64,000 bases of DNA, taken from [Clostridium] asparagiforme DSM 15981 (GTDB lineage: Bacteria > Bacillota > Clostridia > Lachnospirales > Lachnospiraceae). Made by a program: the position numbers and the translations under genes. Numbering within the stretch: position 1 is the first letter of the stretch; each line of letters starts with the position of its first letter. Positions 55,514 through 63,934 of this stretch are shown in pieces. The stretch lies in contig CP102272.1 of assembly GCA_025149125.1 (NCBI GenBank), positions 3,844,001-3,908,000 of the forward strand, given 5' to 3'. The notes under the pieces were generated by a model. It did not search any database. It was not told the DNA's origin and saw only the letters and a program-made list of their open reading frames with translations.

Positions 55514-55686
55514 AGATTACAAAAAATGGGCGCAATTTTATCCTTACTGTATATTTACGCCTCAGTCTATTTTTAAATCTCATAAAATTTTATATTTATT
55601 CATCCACGCTTCCGCTCCTTATCTTCCTGTGTCCCGCATATTTCTCACGATTCCGATCCTCAAGAGGTATACAGCCATTTATACGC

Positions 55687-57390
55687 TCATTCCGGCAGGC
55701 TGTCGCGCACGCAAAGCGCCCCATACCCCACCGTGGGGTTGGGAAATTCCTCGAATCCGGGAAGCTGTCTTGCGCCGCGGATCAGGTAAGCCTTAACCTT
55801 CTCACCGTACAGAAACGGATCATTTCCCCGCACAATCCCCCACTCCATGAGCAGGGCGGCGCTGCCGCTGACAAAGGGGGTGGCGAAGGAGGTGCCCGTC
55901 ACCGCCGCATACCCGCCTCCCTTTTGAACCGTGACGATGTCCACACCGGGCGCAACCAGATCCGGTTTGATCTGATTGCCCGTGCGCGTGTATCCTCTTC
56001 CTGAGAAATCGGCGTACGATAAGTAAGAATCGTTGTACGCCCCCACGGAAATGACCCCGGCGGCGGTGGACGGGATCGTCAGGGTGGTGTCAGCCGTGGG
56101 CAGCAAAAAGCGGGTGGCCGGGTTCAGCGCAGCCTGGGCGGGCAGCCACAGGTCGTAGTGTCCGGTCACCAGGCGCACCGGCGTCAAGCGGATGATCCAG
56201 ATCCCGCTGTCAACGTAATTCTCCCTTGGCAGAAAATCCATATAAATCTCCTGGGCGCGGCTGTAAGGGCTGGGTTCCCCGTAGTAGAGCAGCACTTTGG
56301 TGTCCCGATAGCGGAAGGTCTGAGCGCCCATGCGGCGGCTGATGGGACCGCTGCTCTCCCCGGACGGGGCAATGAGTGCGATCTCGAATTCGTCGGCGTA
56401 GGATTTCCACAACTGCACGCTGAACCCTGTCTCAAAGGGAGCTACGGACAGCTCCACATTTTCTTCACGCCCCATGATGAGCCGTCCCGAAGTGTGACCT
56501 CCGCCAGCCCCCTCATTGCCTGTTCCGGCTGCCAGAACGGTCCGGCCAAAATTGGAAATGCTGTCGATATAGGTTTCCAGCAGGCTGGTGCCGTCGTGGG
56601 AGCCGTAGGTATTTCCAAAACTCAAATTGACGGCGGTGGGAAGACCCAGCTCCATGGCCGTGCGCACCACCGCGTCCAATCCGCGCATGAGCTGGGTGGT
56701 CCTCGGAAAGCCGTCGGCCAAAGACGTGCCCAGCCGCACCGCCATGATGGCGCTCTCATAGGCCACGCCGCGGTAACGCCCGCCGCTCTCCCGTCCATTT
56801 CCGGCCGCGATGCCCGCCACCGCCGTGCCGTGGCCGCTGGTATCCACGGAATTTACGATGCGAAGCGCCTCGGACCTGCTGCCCGCGGCAAGCGCCTCAT
56901 TGATTTCCCCTTCCGTGTAGACGCGGTTCTGAACCTGATCCCACAACCGGATGATCCGCGTTGTGCCGTCCTCATTGCGAAAATCCGGATGGAAGTAATC
57001 GATACCCGAATCGATCACCGCCACCGCCGTGCCCGCGCCCGTGAGACCGTTTGGTCCCGCCTGCACCTGAATAAGACAAGAGGCCGATCTCGCCGCGTTA
57101 ACGGCAAAGAACAGCCTCTTTGGTTTCTCGATATATTCAATTTGGGGCATCTGGCTGACCGCCTGAATCTGGCTCTCCGGCACGATCAGGATCGCGTAGC
57201 CGTTTAACAGGATGTCTGTCTGCACGCCCAGCGCCTCCAGGCCCGACAGATCGCCTGTGTAGCGCACAATCAACTCCCAGGTCCGTTCATTCGGGTTGTA
57301 TCCCACCTCCAGATTACCCGATTTTTCCCGTTCTTCAGGCGTAGCGTCCAATGCCAGGTTCAGCAGGTTCTCCCTCTTTTGGTTCTCCAT
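55687..57390 (-). CDS. S8 family (CspB-like) serine peptidase
   Basis: A 567-residue subtilase without a signal peptide. The N-terminal ~95 residues look like a subtilisin prodomain. The catalytic triad is complete: D127 in AVIDSGID, H187 in SGHGTAVAGIAAG and S501 in GTSFATPFVSG, with the oxyanion Asn in AGTGNEG. A ~150-residue beta-rich insert (VELSVAPFETGFSVQLWKS onward) lies between His and Ser. Such inserts, together with cytosolic location, are features of the Csp germination proteases of clostridia, so a role in spore germination is plausible but unproven. The start follows GGGAGGTG. It lies upstream of the giant gene on the same strand but is separated from it by 397 bases. Confidence 0.88.
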   Translation of the reverse strand: MENQKRENLLNLALDATPEEREKSGNLEVGYNPNERTWELIVRYTGDLSGLEALGVQTDILLNGYAILIVPESQIQAVSQMPQIEYIEKPKRLFFAVNAARSASCLIQVQAGPNGLTGAGTAVAVIDSGIDYFHPDFRNEDGTTRIIRLWDQVQNRVYTEGEINEALAAGSRSEALRIVNSVDTSGHGTAVAGIAAGNGRESGGRYRGVAYESAIMAVRLGTSLADGFPRTTQLMRGLDAVVRTAMELGLPTAVNLSFGNTYGSHDGTSLLETYIDSISNFGRTVLAAGTGNEGAGGGHTSGRLIMGREENVELSVAPFETGFSVQLWKSYADEFEIALIAPSGESSGPISRRMGAQTFRYRDTKVLLYYGEPSPYSRAQEIYMDFLPRENYVDSGIWIIRLTPVRLVTGHYDLWLPAQAALNPATRFLLPTADTTLTIPSTAAGVISVGAYNDSYLSYADFSGRGYTRTGNQIKPDLVAPGVDIVTVQKGGGYAAVTGTSFATPFVSGSAALLMEWGIVRGNDPFLYGEKVKAYLIRGARQLPGFEEFPNPTVGYGALCVRDSLPE

Positions 57391-57485
57391 AACGCACCTC
57401 CCGGTTCTCTGCTGCCGCGCCGGGAGAATTTCCCGGGTCGCACAGCTCTCTGCCCATTATATGCGCCAGGGCGGCGCGGCATGAC

Positions 57486-58814
57486 TCAGCCGCGCACGAT
57501 GGTATAGATGCTGTAGAAACCGGTCACCGTCACCACACCCACCAGAATGGGGGTGAGGAAACGGATGAAGAAAATCCAGACTTTTTTCAGCTTGAAGGGG
57601 ATTCCGTCACGCTCCACCTCGTCCACCAGGTATTCCGGATTCCATTTCCAGCCGATGTAATAGCACATGGTGATGCCGCCGAAGGGCAGCAGAATATTGT
57701 CCGTGATCATTCCCACAAAGTCGAACACGCTGTAATTCAGGATCGTCACCTGTCCCAGGGTGCCGAAGGACAGGGCGCTTGGCACGCCCGCCAAAAAGCA
57801 CAGAAGGCCCAAAATCACGGTGGCCTTTTTCCGGGACCAGCGCAGGGTGTCCACTGCAAAGGAGATGGTGACCTCCAAAAGCGCGATGGCGCTGGTCACC
57901 GCGGCAAATAATACCAGGGCAAAGAACACCAGAGCGAAGAACGGTCCGCCTTTGATCGCGGAAAATACCTTGGGCAGGGTTCCAAAGATCAGGCCCGGCC
58001 CCTGTCCCGGCTCCAGGCCGAAGGAGAACACGGCCGGGAAGATGGCGATTCCGGCCATCAGAGCGATCAATGTGTCCAGTCCCGCCACGCTGAGACAGCT
58101 TTTGGGAATATTTTCCTTCTCGCTGAGATAACTTCCGTAGGTGATGGTGATTCCCATGCACAGGCTCAGGGAATAGAACACCTGGCCCAGAGCGGCGTTG
58201 ACCGCGCTCAGCGTGAACGCGCTGGCGTGGGGGATAAAGACGAATTTCAGTCCCTCCACAGCGCCGGGGAGGGTCACGCTGCGCACGATCACCACGATGA
58301 GCAGCACAAACAGCAGCGGCATCATGGCTTTGCTGGCCCGCTCAATGCCGCTGATCCCGCAGTAGCAGATCAGGGTGGTCACGCCCAGGAACAGGAAATG
58401 CCAGAATACCGGCTCCACCGGCCGGCTGATGAATTCTGAGAAATCTGCCGGAGCCGCCAGCGTGGTGGCGTAATTGACAATGTACTTTAAAATCCAGCCG
58501 CCGATCACGCTGTAATACGACAAAATCAGGAACGCGGCCGCCACGCCGAACACGCCCACGATCCTGGCGTGCGGGTGGATATCCCCGTAGGCCTGAACGG
58601 GGTCGTGCCGGGTCTTGCGCCCCAGAGACATTTCCACCATCATCACCGGTACGCCCAGGATGCAGATAAACAGCAGATATACCGCCAGAAACGCGCCGCC
58701 GCCGTTCCGGCCCATAAGATAGGGGAACTTCCAGAGATTTCCAAGTCCGATGGCCGCTCCCGCCGTAGCCATGATAAAGCCCAGTTTGCTTGCCCATTGA
58801 TTATTTGTTTTCAT
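57486..58814 (-). CDS. Sodium-dependent transporter of the NSS (SLC6/SNF) family
   Basis: A 442-residue transporter of the LeuT fold. The first helix carries the family's ion- and substrate-binding signature GAAIGLGNLWKFPYLMGRNG, followed by about 11 further hydrophobic helices. Prokaryotic members import amino acids or their relatives with sodium. I prefer the start at 58814 (MKTNNQWASK), which matches the family's usual N terminus; the ATG at 58826 has AGG touching it. It follows the NhaC-type gene by about 20 bases, so the two are cotranscribed, and the antiporter may help maintain the sodium gradient this carrier uses. Confidence 0.92.
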   Translation of the reverse strand: MKTNNQWASKLGFIMATAGAAIGLGNLWKFPYLMGRNGGGAFLAVYLLFICILGVPVMMVEMSLGRKTRHDPVQAYGDIHPHARIVGVFGVAAAFLILSYYSVIGGWILKYIVNYATTLAAPADFSEFISRPVEPVFWHFLFLGVTTLICYCGISGIERASKAMMPLLFVLLIVVIVRSVTLPGAVEGLKFVFIPHASAFTLSAVNAALGQVFYSLSLCMGITITYGSYLSEKENIPKSCLSVAGLDTLIALMAGIAIFPAVFSFGLEPGQGPGLIFGTLPKVFSAIKGGPFFALVFFALVLFAAVTSAIALLEVTISFAVDTLRWSRKKATVILGLLCFLAGVPSALSFGTLGQVTILNYSVFDFVGMITDNILLPFGGITMCYYIGWKWNPEYLVDEVERDGIPFKLKKVWIFFIRFLTPILVGVVTVTGFYSIYTIVRG

Positions 58815-58835
58815 GCCATTGCCCATCCTAATCGT

Positions 58836-60116
58836 TTATTTTCTCTTCTTAATAAATATAAATACCAGGCCGCTGAGTCCCATAAGCAGCGGATAGAAAC
58901 AGTACGGTATGATCTCAAAGGGCGTCAGTCCGGTCAGGGAAGCCGCCGCCAGGAGCTGGGCCCCGTAAGGGATCAGGCCCTGGCCCATGGAGCTGAACAT
59001 GTCCAGCAGGGAGGCCGACCGCCTGGGCGTCACCCCGAAATCGTCGCTGATCTCCTTGGCGATGGGGCCGGACATGACGATGGCCACCGTGTTGTTGGCC
59101 GTACACATATCCACCAGCAGCGCCAGCGCCGCGATTCCCAGCTCGCCGCCGCGCTCGCCGTTTATGCGTTTTCGGATGAAGGTGAGAATGAAATCAATTC
59201 CCCCATATTCCTTCACCAGGGCAACGATACAGGCCACGATGATGGAGATCACCGTGATGTCGTACATTCCCATAATGCCCGCGCCCACATGGGTGAACAT
59301 TTCCCCCAGGGCAAAGGCTCCGGTGGCCACGCCAACCACCAGGGACAGGACCGTGCCCGCGATTAGGATCACAAAGACGTTGACGCCCGCTAAGGCGCCG
59401 ATCAGCACCACCAGGTATGGCAGCACCCGGAATATATTGTAGTCCAGATTCCCGGTTACCTGGAAATCCGCTTCCCTGCCAAGGAACAGAAACAGAAGGA
59501 TGGTGGCTACCGCCGCCGGGAGGACGATGAGAAAATTCTCCCGGAACTTGTCCTTCATATCGCAGCCCTGGGTTTTGACCGCCGCAATGGTGGTGTCGGA
59601 GATCATGGACAGGTTGTCGCCGAACATGGCGCCTCCGACCACCGCCCCGGCGCAGACCGCCAGGGAAAAACCAGTCTTCTCGCTGATTCCCACCGCAATG
59701 GACGAGAGCGCCGTGATGGTGCCCACGCTGGTTCCCATGGAAATGGAAATAAAGCAGCCGATCAGAAACAGCCCGGCCACCGCCACCTTGGAGGGCAGAA
59801 TGGACAGCCCCAGATTAACCGTGCTCTCCACGCCTCCGGCCGCCTTAACCGCGCCGGTAAACGCCCCGGCCACCAAAAAAATCAGGCACATAGTGATGAT
59901 ATTCTCATCCCCCACGCCCTTGGCCGCCAGGCGGATCTTGTCCGCAAATTTTACCTTTGGATTTTGAATGAACGCCACCAGAAGGGCCAGCAAAAACGCC
60001 ACGATGGCAGGCATACTGTAGAAGTCTCCCGTGATGAATCCCGCTCCCAGAAAAATCAACAGAAACACCAGAATTGGCAGAAGGGCCACTGCCCTTCCCG
60101 AATTATTTTCCCCCAT
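58836..60116 (-). CDS. NhaC-family Na+/H+ antiporter or related carrier
   Basis: A 426-residue membrane protein of the NhaC superfamily, with about 11 hydrophobic helices. Family features include SMGTSVGTITALSSIAVG, GAVVGGAMFGDNLSMISDTT and, in the second half, MCTANNTVAIVMSGPIAK and MFSSMGQGLIPYGAQ. Members exchange sodium for protons or carry organic anions against them; the cargo here is not determinable. The start has GGGAG about 7 bases upstream. First gene of a two-gene operon with the NSS transporter, read from the promoter at 60171-60199. Confidence 0.88.
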   Translation of the reverse strand: MGENNSGRAVALLPILVFLLIFLGAGFITGDFYSMPAIVAFLLALLVAFIQNPKVKFADKIRLAAKGVGDENIITMCLIFLVAGAFTGAVKAAGGVESTVNLGLSILPSKVAVAGLFLIGCFISISMGTSVGTITALSSIAVGISEKTGFSLAVCAGAVVGGAMFGDNLSMISDTTIAAVKTQGCDMKDKFRENFLIVLPAAVATILLFLFLGREADFQVTGNLDYNIFRVLPYLVVLIGALAGVNVFVILIAGTVLSLVVGVATGAFALGEMFTHVGAGIMGMYDITVISIIVACIVALVKEYGGIDFILTFIRKRINGERGGELGIAALALLVDMCTANNTVAIVMSGPIAKEISDDFGVTPRRSASLLDMFSSMGQGLIPYGAQLLAAASLTGLTPFEIIPYCFYPLLMGLSGLVFIFIKKRK

Positions 60117-60170
60117 TATCGCTATCTCCCGTAAAATTTTTTCTTGCGGCCATCAGAAGCCGCATTGTTT

Positions 60171-60199
60171 ATTATATCTGATATGAGCGCAGCTTTCAA
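60171..60199 (-). promoter_or_regulatory. SigA promoter of the NhaC-NSS operon
   Basis: Minus-strand TTGAAA (60194-60199), exact 17-base spacer, TATAAT (60171-60176). The leader contains a small hairpin TGCGGC-N8-GCCGCA. The rest of the gap up to 60376 is GC-rich, with the decamer CTCCCGCCAG repeated, and no gene or clear terminator for the amidohydrolase gene is seen. Confidence 0.82.
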
Positions 60200-60376
60200 C
60201 TGGAATTTTTATGGGGAGGAATGGAGGGGAATGGCAGCGGCATAGGGCGGAGTAAGCCGGATCAAATCCGGGCGGGATCAGGGCAAGAGACCCCCTCCCG
60301 CCAGTCTCCTCCCGCCAGCCGGCGGCGGCCGGTCAGCTGGAATCACAGTCCGGGACGGGCGGCTAACACTGTATTG

Positions 60377-61525
60377 CTAGGATACGACAACGGTTCCGTC
60401 AACTACCACATACTTTACCCGGGTGTCCAGATCAAAGGGGCTGCCGTCTGTGATCACCAGATCCCAGTCCTTACCGGGTTCCAGGCTGCCCACCCGGCGG
60501 TCGATGCCGATGTGGCGGGCCGGGTTGATGGTGATGGCCTTCAGAGCGTCAAAGGGCTTCATGCCCGATTTCACGGCCAGACCGGCGCACAGCGGCAGGT
60601 ACTGCTGGGGAATCACCGGGGAGTCTGTGATAATGGACACGGAGCAGCCCGCGTCTGCCAGAATTCCGGGCGTCTCAAACGTCTTGTTGCGCAGCTCGAA
60701 CTTGGTAGCGTGGCCGAAGGACGGCCCTACAGCCACCGGATAGCCCTCCCTGGCCAGTTCGTCCGCAATCAGATGCCCCTCGGTGCAGTGTTCCAGCGTC
60801 AGCTTCACGCCGAATTCCCTGGCGATGCGGATCGCGGTGAAAATGTCGTTGGCCTGATGGGCGTGGGCCTTTAAGGGGATTTCCCCTTTCAACACGGGAA
60901 TCAGCGCCTCCATTTTCATGTCAAAGGCCGGTTTGCGCAGCACGTCCCCGGCGGCGGCCTCCTTTTTCTCCATGTACTCTGAGGCCTTGAACAGCAGCTC
61001 CCGCAGCTTAGCCGCCGTGGTCATGCGGGTGCAGTTGCCCTCCTCCCGGTAGCAGCGCTTAGGGTTCTCGCCAAAGGCGCATTTCATGGCAATGGGGTCC
61101 TTCACTACCATGTGATCCACCCGTATCCCCACCGTTTTCAGCGCAAGAAAGGTGCCGCCCAGCACATTGGCGCTTCCGGGGCCGGTGGCCACGCAGGTGA
61201 CGCCGGCCTCAACTGCCTGCCTGAAGGTGGGGTCCATGGGATTGATGGCGTCCAGGCCGCGCAGATGGGCCGCTACAACATCCCCCCGCTCGTTGACGTC
61301 GTCGCCCTCGAACCCGATTCCGTAACCGTCCACGCCCAGATGGCAGTGGGCTTCCACAAAACCAGGGTAGACCGAAAGTCCGGAGGCGTCGATCACCTGA
61401 GCGTCCCCGGCGGGTCCGGGGAAAGACCCGATGGCTGTGATTTTTCCGTTCTCAATCAATATGTCCGCAATTTGGGGCTCCTCTGTCACCGCGTCGTGGA
61501 CCAGTCCGTTTTTGATACAAAGCAT
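60377..61525 (-). CDS. Amidohydrolase-superfamily enzyme
   Basis: A 382-residue metal-dependent amidohydrolase of the imidazolonepropionase-like group. The first metal site is HCH in FVEAHCHLGVDG (about 60-62). Later ligands are in LKAHAHQAND and LTLEHCTEGH, and the catalytic aspartate is in SIITDSPVIP. The C-terminal strand segment SLEPGKDWDLVITDG is typical. It lies 46 bases after the isoaspartyl dipeptidase gene and is cotranscribed with it, so it probably works on a related amide or dipeptide. No signal peptide. Substrate not determinable from sequence. Confidence 0.88.
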   Translation of the reverse strand: MLCIKNGLVHDAVTEEPQIADILIENGKITAIGSFPGPAGDAQVIDASGLSVYPGFVEAHCHLGVDGYGIGFEGDDVNERGDVVAAHLRGLDAINPMDPTFRQAVEAGVTCVATGPGSANVLGGTFLALKTVGIRVDHMVVKDPIAMKCAFGENPKRCYREEGNCTRMTTAAKLRELLFKASEYMEKKEAAAGDVLRKPAFDMKMEALIPVLKGEIPLKAHAHQANDIFTAIRIAREFGVKLTLEHCTEGHLIADELAREGYPVAVGPSFGHATKFELRNKTFETPGILADAGCSVSIITDSPVIPQQYLPLCAGLAVKSGMKPFDALKAITINPARHIGIDRRVGSLEPGKDWDLVITDGSPFDLDTRVKYVVVDGTVVVS

Positions 61526-61571
61526 GTTTGGTTCCTCCTCCTGATTGTGCCGGGTTCATTTCCCCGGAAAT

Positions 61572-62720
61572 TTAAATATTTGTCTCGTAGGTGCCTTTGA
61601 CCAGCAGCCGTCCATTTTCCAGCATCAGTTTGCCGCGGGCAATCACAGTGTCCAGCTCCAGATCCGGGCCCAACAGCAGCAGGTCGGCGTCCGCCCCCGG
61701 GGCCACATGGCCCTTGTGCGGGTACAGCTCCAGGGCGCGGGCGGCGTTGGAGGTGAAATACGTCAGCGCCTCGGACAGATCCATGTTCCCGTCCCGGACC
61801 AGATTGACCAGCTGGGCGTACATCGTTCCCACGTCCGTGACGCCAATCTCGGCCAGATTGCCGTAAGCATCGTAGTTGGACCAGCTGCCCTGGCCGTCGG
61901 AGCTGAAGGTCAAACGCTCCATTGGGACGCCCTGGTCCCTGGCTTCCTCAAGCAGCGCGGGCATGCGGCCGGGGTCGCTTAAGTCGCAGGTGATGTCCAT
62001 GTACCCGCCCAGCTTCGCCAGCTTAAAGCCCTCCTGTGGCAGTTCTTCGGTGCGGGCCATGTGGGTGGGGTGAAAGGTCTTGGCCGGGATATTCGTGTGC
62101 TCCAGGGCTTCGAATACCGGGTCCAGCCTGCCCGCTCCGTCCCCCATGTGGATCACGATGATGCCCGCCTTGCCGCCGATCATTCCCGCCACCCGCACGT
62201 CGCTGGCCAGACGGATCAGCTCGTCCACGGAAATGTTGGGCGCCCGGTGGTCGGAGATCGCCAGCTTCAGGCCGATGATCTCGTTGATGAACGCGATGTC
62301 CTTTTTGATACTCCCCGTAATGGTGAGGGAGGGCACGCCGTAAGCTCCGCAGAGCGCGTAGGCCGTGATTCCTTCCTCGGTCAGTGCCTTGGCCTTGGCT
62401 ACCAGATTCTCCACACTGCGGGTCATGTCGTCGGTGCCCAACAGACCCAGCACCGTGGTGATTCCCGACCGGATCAGGGCCGAAAGGCAGATTTCCGGCG
62501 TCCGGGTATGGAAGCTCCCCTCCCCGCCGCCCCCGACCAGGTGTACGTGCTGGTCGATCAGGCCGGGCGTAAGCCTCTTCCCGCGTGCCTCAATTATCCG
62601 GCAGTTGCAGAGAGCTGGCAGGTTCTCCCCCACCGCCTCAACGCGCTCCCCGCAGATCAGCACGTCCCGGATTCCCAGGTGCTCGGGTGCATAAATATCC
62701 GCTTCCTTAATTAATATCAT
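61572..62720 (-). CDS. iadA: Isoaspartyl dipeptidase (beta-aspartyl-peptidase)
   Basis: A 382-residue amidohydrolase matching the IadA family, which hydrolyses beta-aspartyl (isoaspartyl) dipeptides from damaged proteins or cyanophycin-like sources. The hallmark is QHVHLVGGGGEGSFHTRTPE near residue 60, with the HVH metal pair. Other sites are ISDHRAPNIS, VIHMGDGAGRLDP, THMARTEEL and FSSDGQGSW (catalytic Asp). The length is that of the family. The start follows AAAGGAGC. It has an extended -10 promoter upstream and leads an operon with the second amidohydrolase; transporters for amino acids lie just beyond. Confidence 0.93.
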   Translation of the reverse strand: MILIKEADIYAPEHLGIRDVLICGERVEAVGENLPALCNCRIIEARGKRLTPGLIDQHVHLVGGGGEGSFHTRTPEICLSALIRSGITTVLGLLGTDDMTRSVENLVAKAKALTEEGITAYALCGAYGVPSLTITGSIKKDIAFINEIIGLKLAISDHRAPNISVDELIRLASDVRVAGMIGGKAGIIVIHMGDGAGRLDPVFEALEHTNIPAKTFHPTHMARTEELPQEGFKLAKLGGYMDITCDLSDPGRMPALLEEARDQGVPMERLTFSSDGQGSWSNYDAYGNLAEIGVTDVGTMYAQLVNLVRDGNMDLSEALTYFTSNAARALELYPHKGHVAPGADADLLLLGPDLELDTVIARGKLMLENGRLLVKGTYETNI

Positions 62721-62783
62721 GGTGTTTGCTCCTTTGTGGATTATTGTTTAATGTGTGATTGGTGTGGCATTATGTATGTTATG

Positions 62784-62792
62784 ATTGTAGCA
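62784..62792 (-). promoter_or_regulatory. Predicted extended -10 promoter of the iadA operon
   Basis: Minus-strand TGCTACAAT (TGN plus TACAAT, -10 at 62784-62789) with a weak -35. Leader of about 58 bases to the ATG at 62720. Upstream, 62830-62920 is purine-rich with three GGGGACGC copies and no gene. Confidence 0.55.
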
Positions 62793-62923
62793 CATTGGGT
62801 GGTAAAATGAAACTGTGCGAGTGACATACTACGGGGAGGAGATGGGGGACGCGGGGGAGGGGGCGGCGAGGAACGCGGAGGATGGGCGATGGGGACGCGG
62901 ATGGATGGCGGGGGACGCAAAAT

Positions 62924-62973
62924 AAAAAGGCGGCTCCACCGCCGGATGGAAACCACCGCTGCGGCAGAGCCGT
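62924..62973 (-). terminator. Terminator after the SufBD-family gene
   Basis: Minus-strand CGGCTCTGCCGC (62961-62972) pairs at 10 of 12 positions with GCGGTGGAGCCG (62931-62942), followed by CCTTTTTATTTT. Starts 13 bases past the stop at 62986. Confidence 0.87.
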
Positions 62974-62985
62974 CTGTGTTCTTTC

Positions 62986-63903
62986 TTATTTTAAGAAGCC
63001 GTTTACAATCTGGGCTTCCGCCTCTTCCTCGGTCAGGCCCAGGGTCATCAGCTTTACGATCTGTTCGCCTGCAATCTTGCCGATGGCGGCCTCATGGATC
63101 AGGGCGGCGTCGATGTTGTTGGCGGTCAGGCCGGGCACTGCGATAATCTTGGCGTCGTCCATGATTATGGCGTCGCATTCCGAGTGGCCGGAACATTTGG
63201 CGTTGCCGTTAATCTTGGAGTTGAAGGTCTGAACGGACTGGTCCTTGGCTACGGAACGGGATACCAGGTCCGTGCTGGCATCATCTCCATTCAAATCCAC
63301 CACATAGGTGCTGACGGCGCTCTGAGTGCCATGAGTCAGCAGGCGCTCCCGCACGATCAGCTTGGCCCCGGCGGCCAGCTCGGCGTTGGTGACACGGTCC
63401 GTGGAATCCACGCCCTTGATCTGAACCATTTCCATCTCCACGTAGCTGTTCTCTTCCATGTGAACCTCAGTCAGAGGATTCAAAATCCGCTTTCCGCGGC
63501 CGTCGCCCTCGCCGTAGTGCTTCTCCACGTATTTTACCTTAGCGTTTTTGCCCACGTAGAAGCGGTGGATGCCGTCGTGCTCCGCGTCCTGGTCGCCGCA
63601 GTTGTGGATGCCGCAGCCGGCCACGATGACCACGTCGCAGTCCTCGCCGATGTAAAAATCGTTGTAAACCATATCCTTCAGCCCGCTCTCGCTGACCACC
63701 ACCGGAATGTGCACGCTCTCATGCTTTGTGCCGGGCTTTATGCGGATGTCGATTCCGCTCACATCCTCCTTGGTGGTGATATCGATATTTGCGGTGGTGC
63801 TGCGGCTGGCCAGCTTGCCGTTGGCGCGGATATTGTAAGCGCCCTCCGGAACCCCGTGCAGGTCCGCAACTTCCATCAATATTCTCTCTTGAATTTCATC
63901 CAT
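62986..63903 (-). CDS. SufB/SufD-family Fe-S cluster assembly protein
   Basis: A 305-residue protein of the SufBD family, which forms the right-handed beta-helix scaffold of the SUF iron-sulfur assembly machine. It is shorter than typical SufD and lacks most of the usual N-terminal helical part, as in small clostridial homologues. Recognisable segments are VHMEENSYVEMEMVQIKGVD, KINGNAKCSGHSECDAIIMD (the Cys/His-rich strand end) and ALIHEAAIGKIAGEQ, typical of the SufBD C terminus. The ATG at 63903 follows AAGGAG by about 11 bases. It starts 31 bases after the preceding partial gene, expected from context to be a SufC-type ATPase. Confidence 0.85.
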   Translation of the reverse strand: MDEIQERILMEVADLHGVPEGAYNIRANGKLASRSTTANIDITTKEDVSGIDIRIKPGTKHESVHIPVVVSESGLKDMVYNDFYIGEDCDVVIVAGCGIHNCGDQDAEHDGIHRFYVGKNAKVKYVEKHYGEGDGRGKRILNPLTEVHMEENSYVEMEMVQIKGVDSTDRVTNAELAAGAKLIVRERLLTHGTQSAVSTYVVDLNGDDASTDLVSRSVAKDQSVQTFNSKINGNAKCSGHSECDAIIMDDAKIIAVPGLTANNIDAALIHEAAIGKIAGEQIVKLMTLGLTEEEAEAQIVNGFLK

Positions 63904-63934
63904 TTTCGATCCATCTCCTTTTCCGTACGGCGAT

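Larger units (their letters stand above)
55290..55686. other. 397-base AT-rich control region upstream of the giant operon
   Basis: No gene is seen here. On the minus strand it holds a likely promoter (55460-55468), a palindrome upstream of it (55493-55513), a palindrome just downstream (55422-55447) and a 26-bp imperfect palindrome in the leader (CTTCAATCCACAT against ATGGGGGTTGAAG, 55354-55379, 11 of 13 pairs). It also has CGTTAAAA direct repeats near 55300-55325. The predicted leader is about 170 bases. No clear terminator for the subtilase gene is seen at its 3' end. Confidence 0.6.

Noticed and set aside
57391..57485. Terminator for the NSS gene and promoter for the subtilase
   Set aside because: A TATAAT at 57456-57461 exists but without a usable -35, and the CCGGGA/TCCCGG hairpin has no T run; too weak to list.
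62830..62925. Purine-rich GGGGACGC repeats as a gene or structured RNA
   Set aside because: Low-complexity, no stable pairing or open frame with a start signal; treated as spacer.
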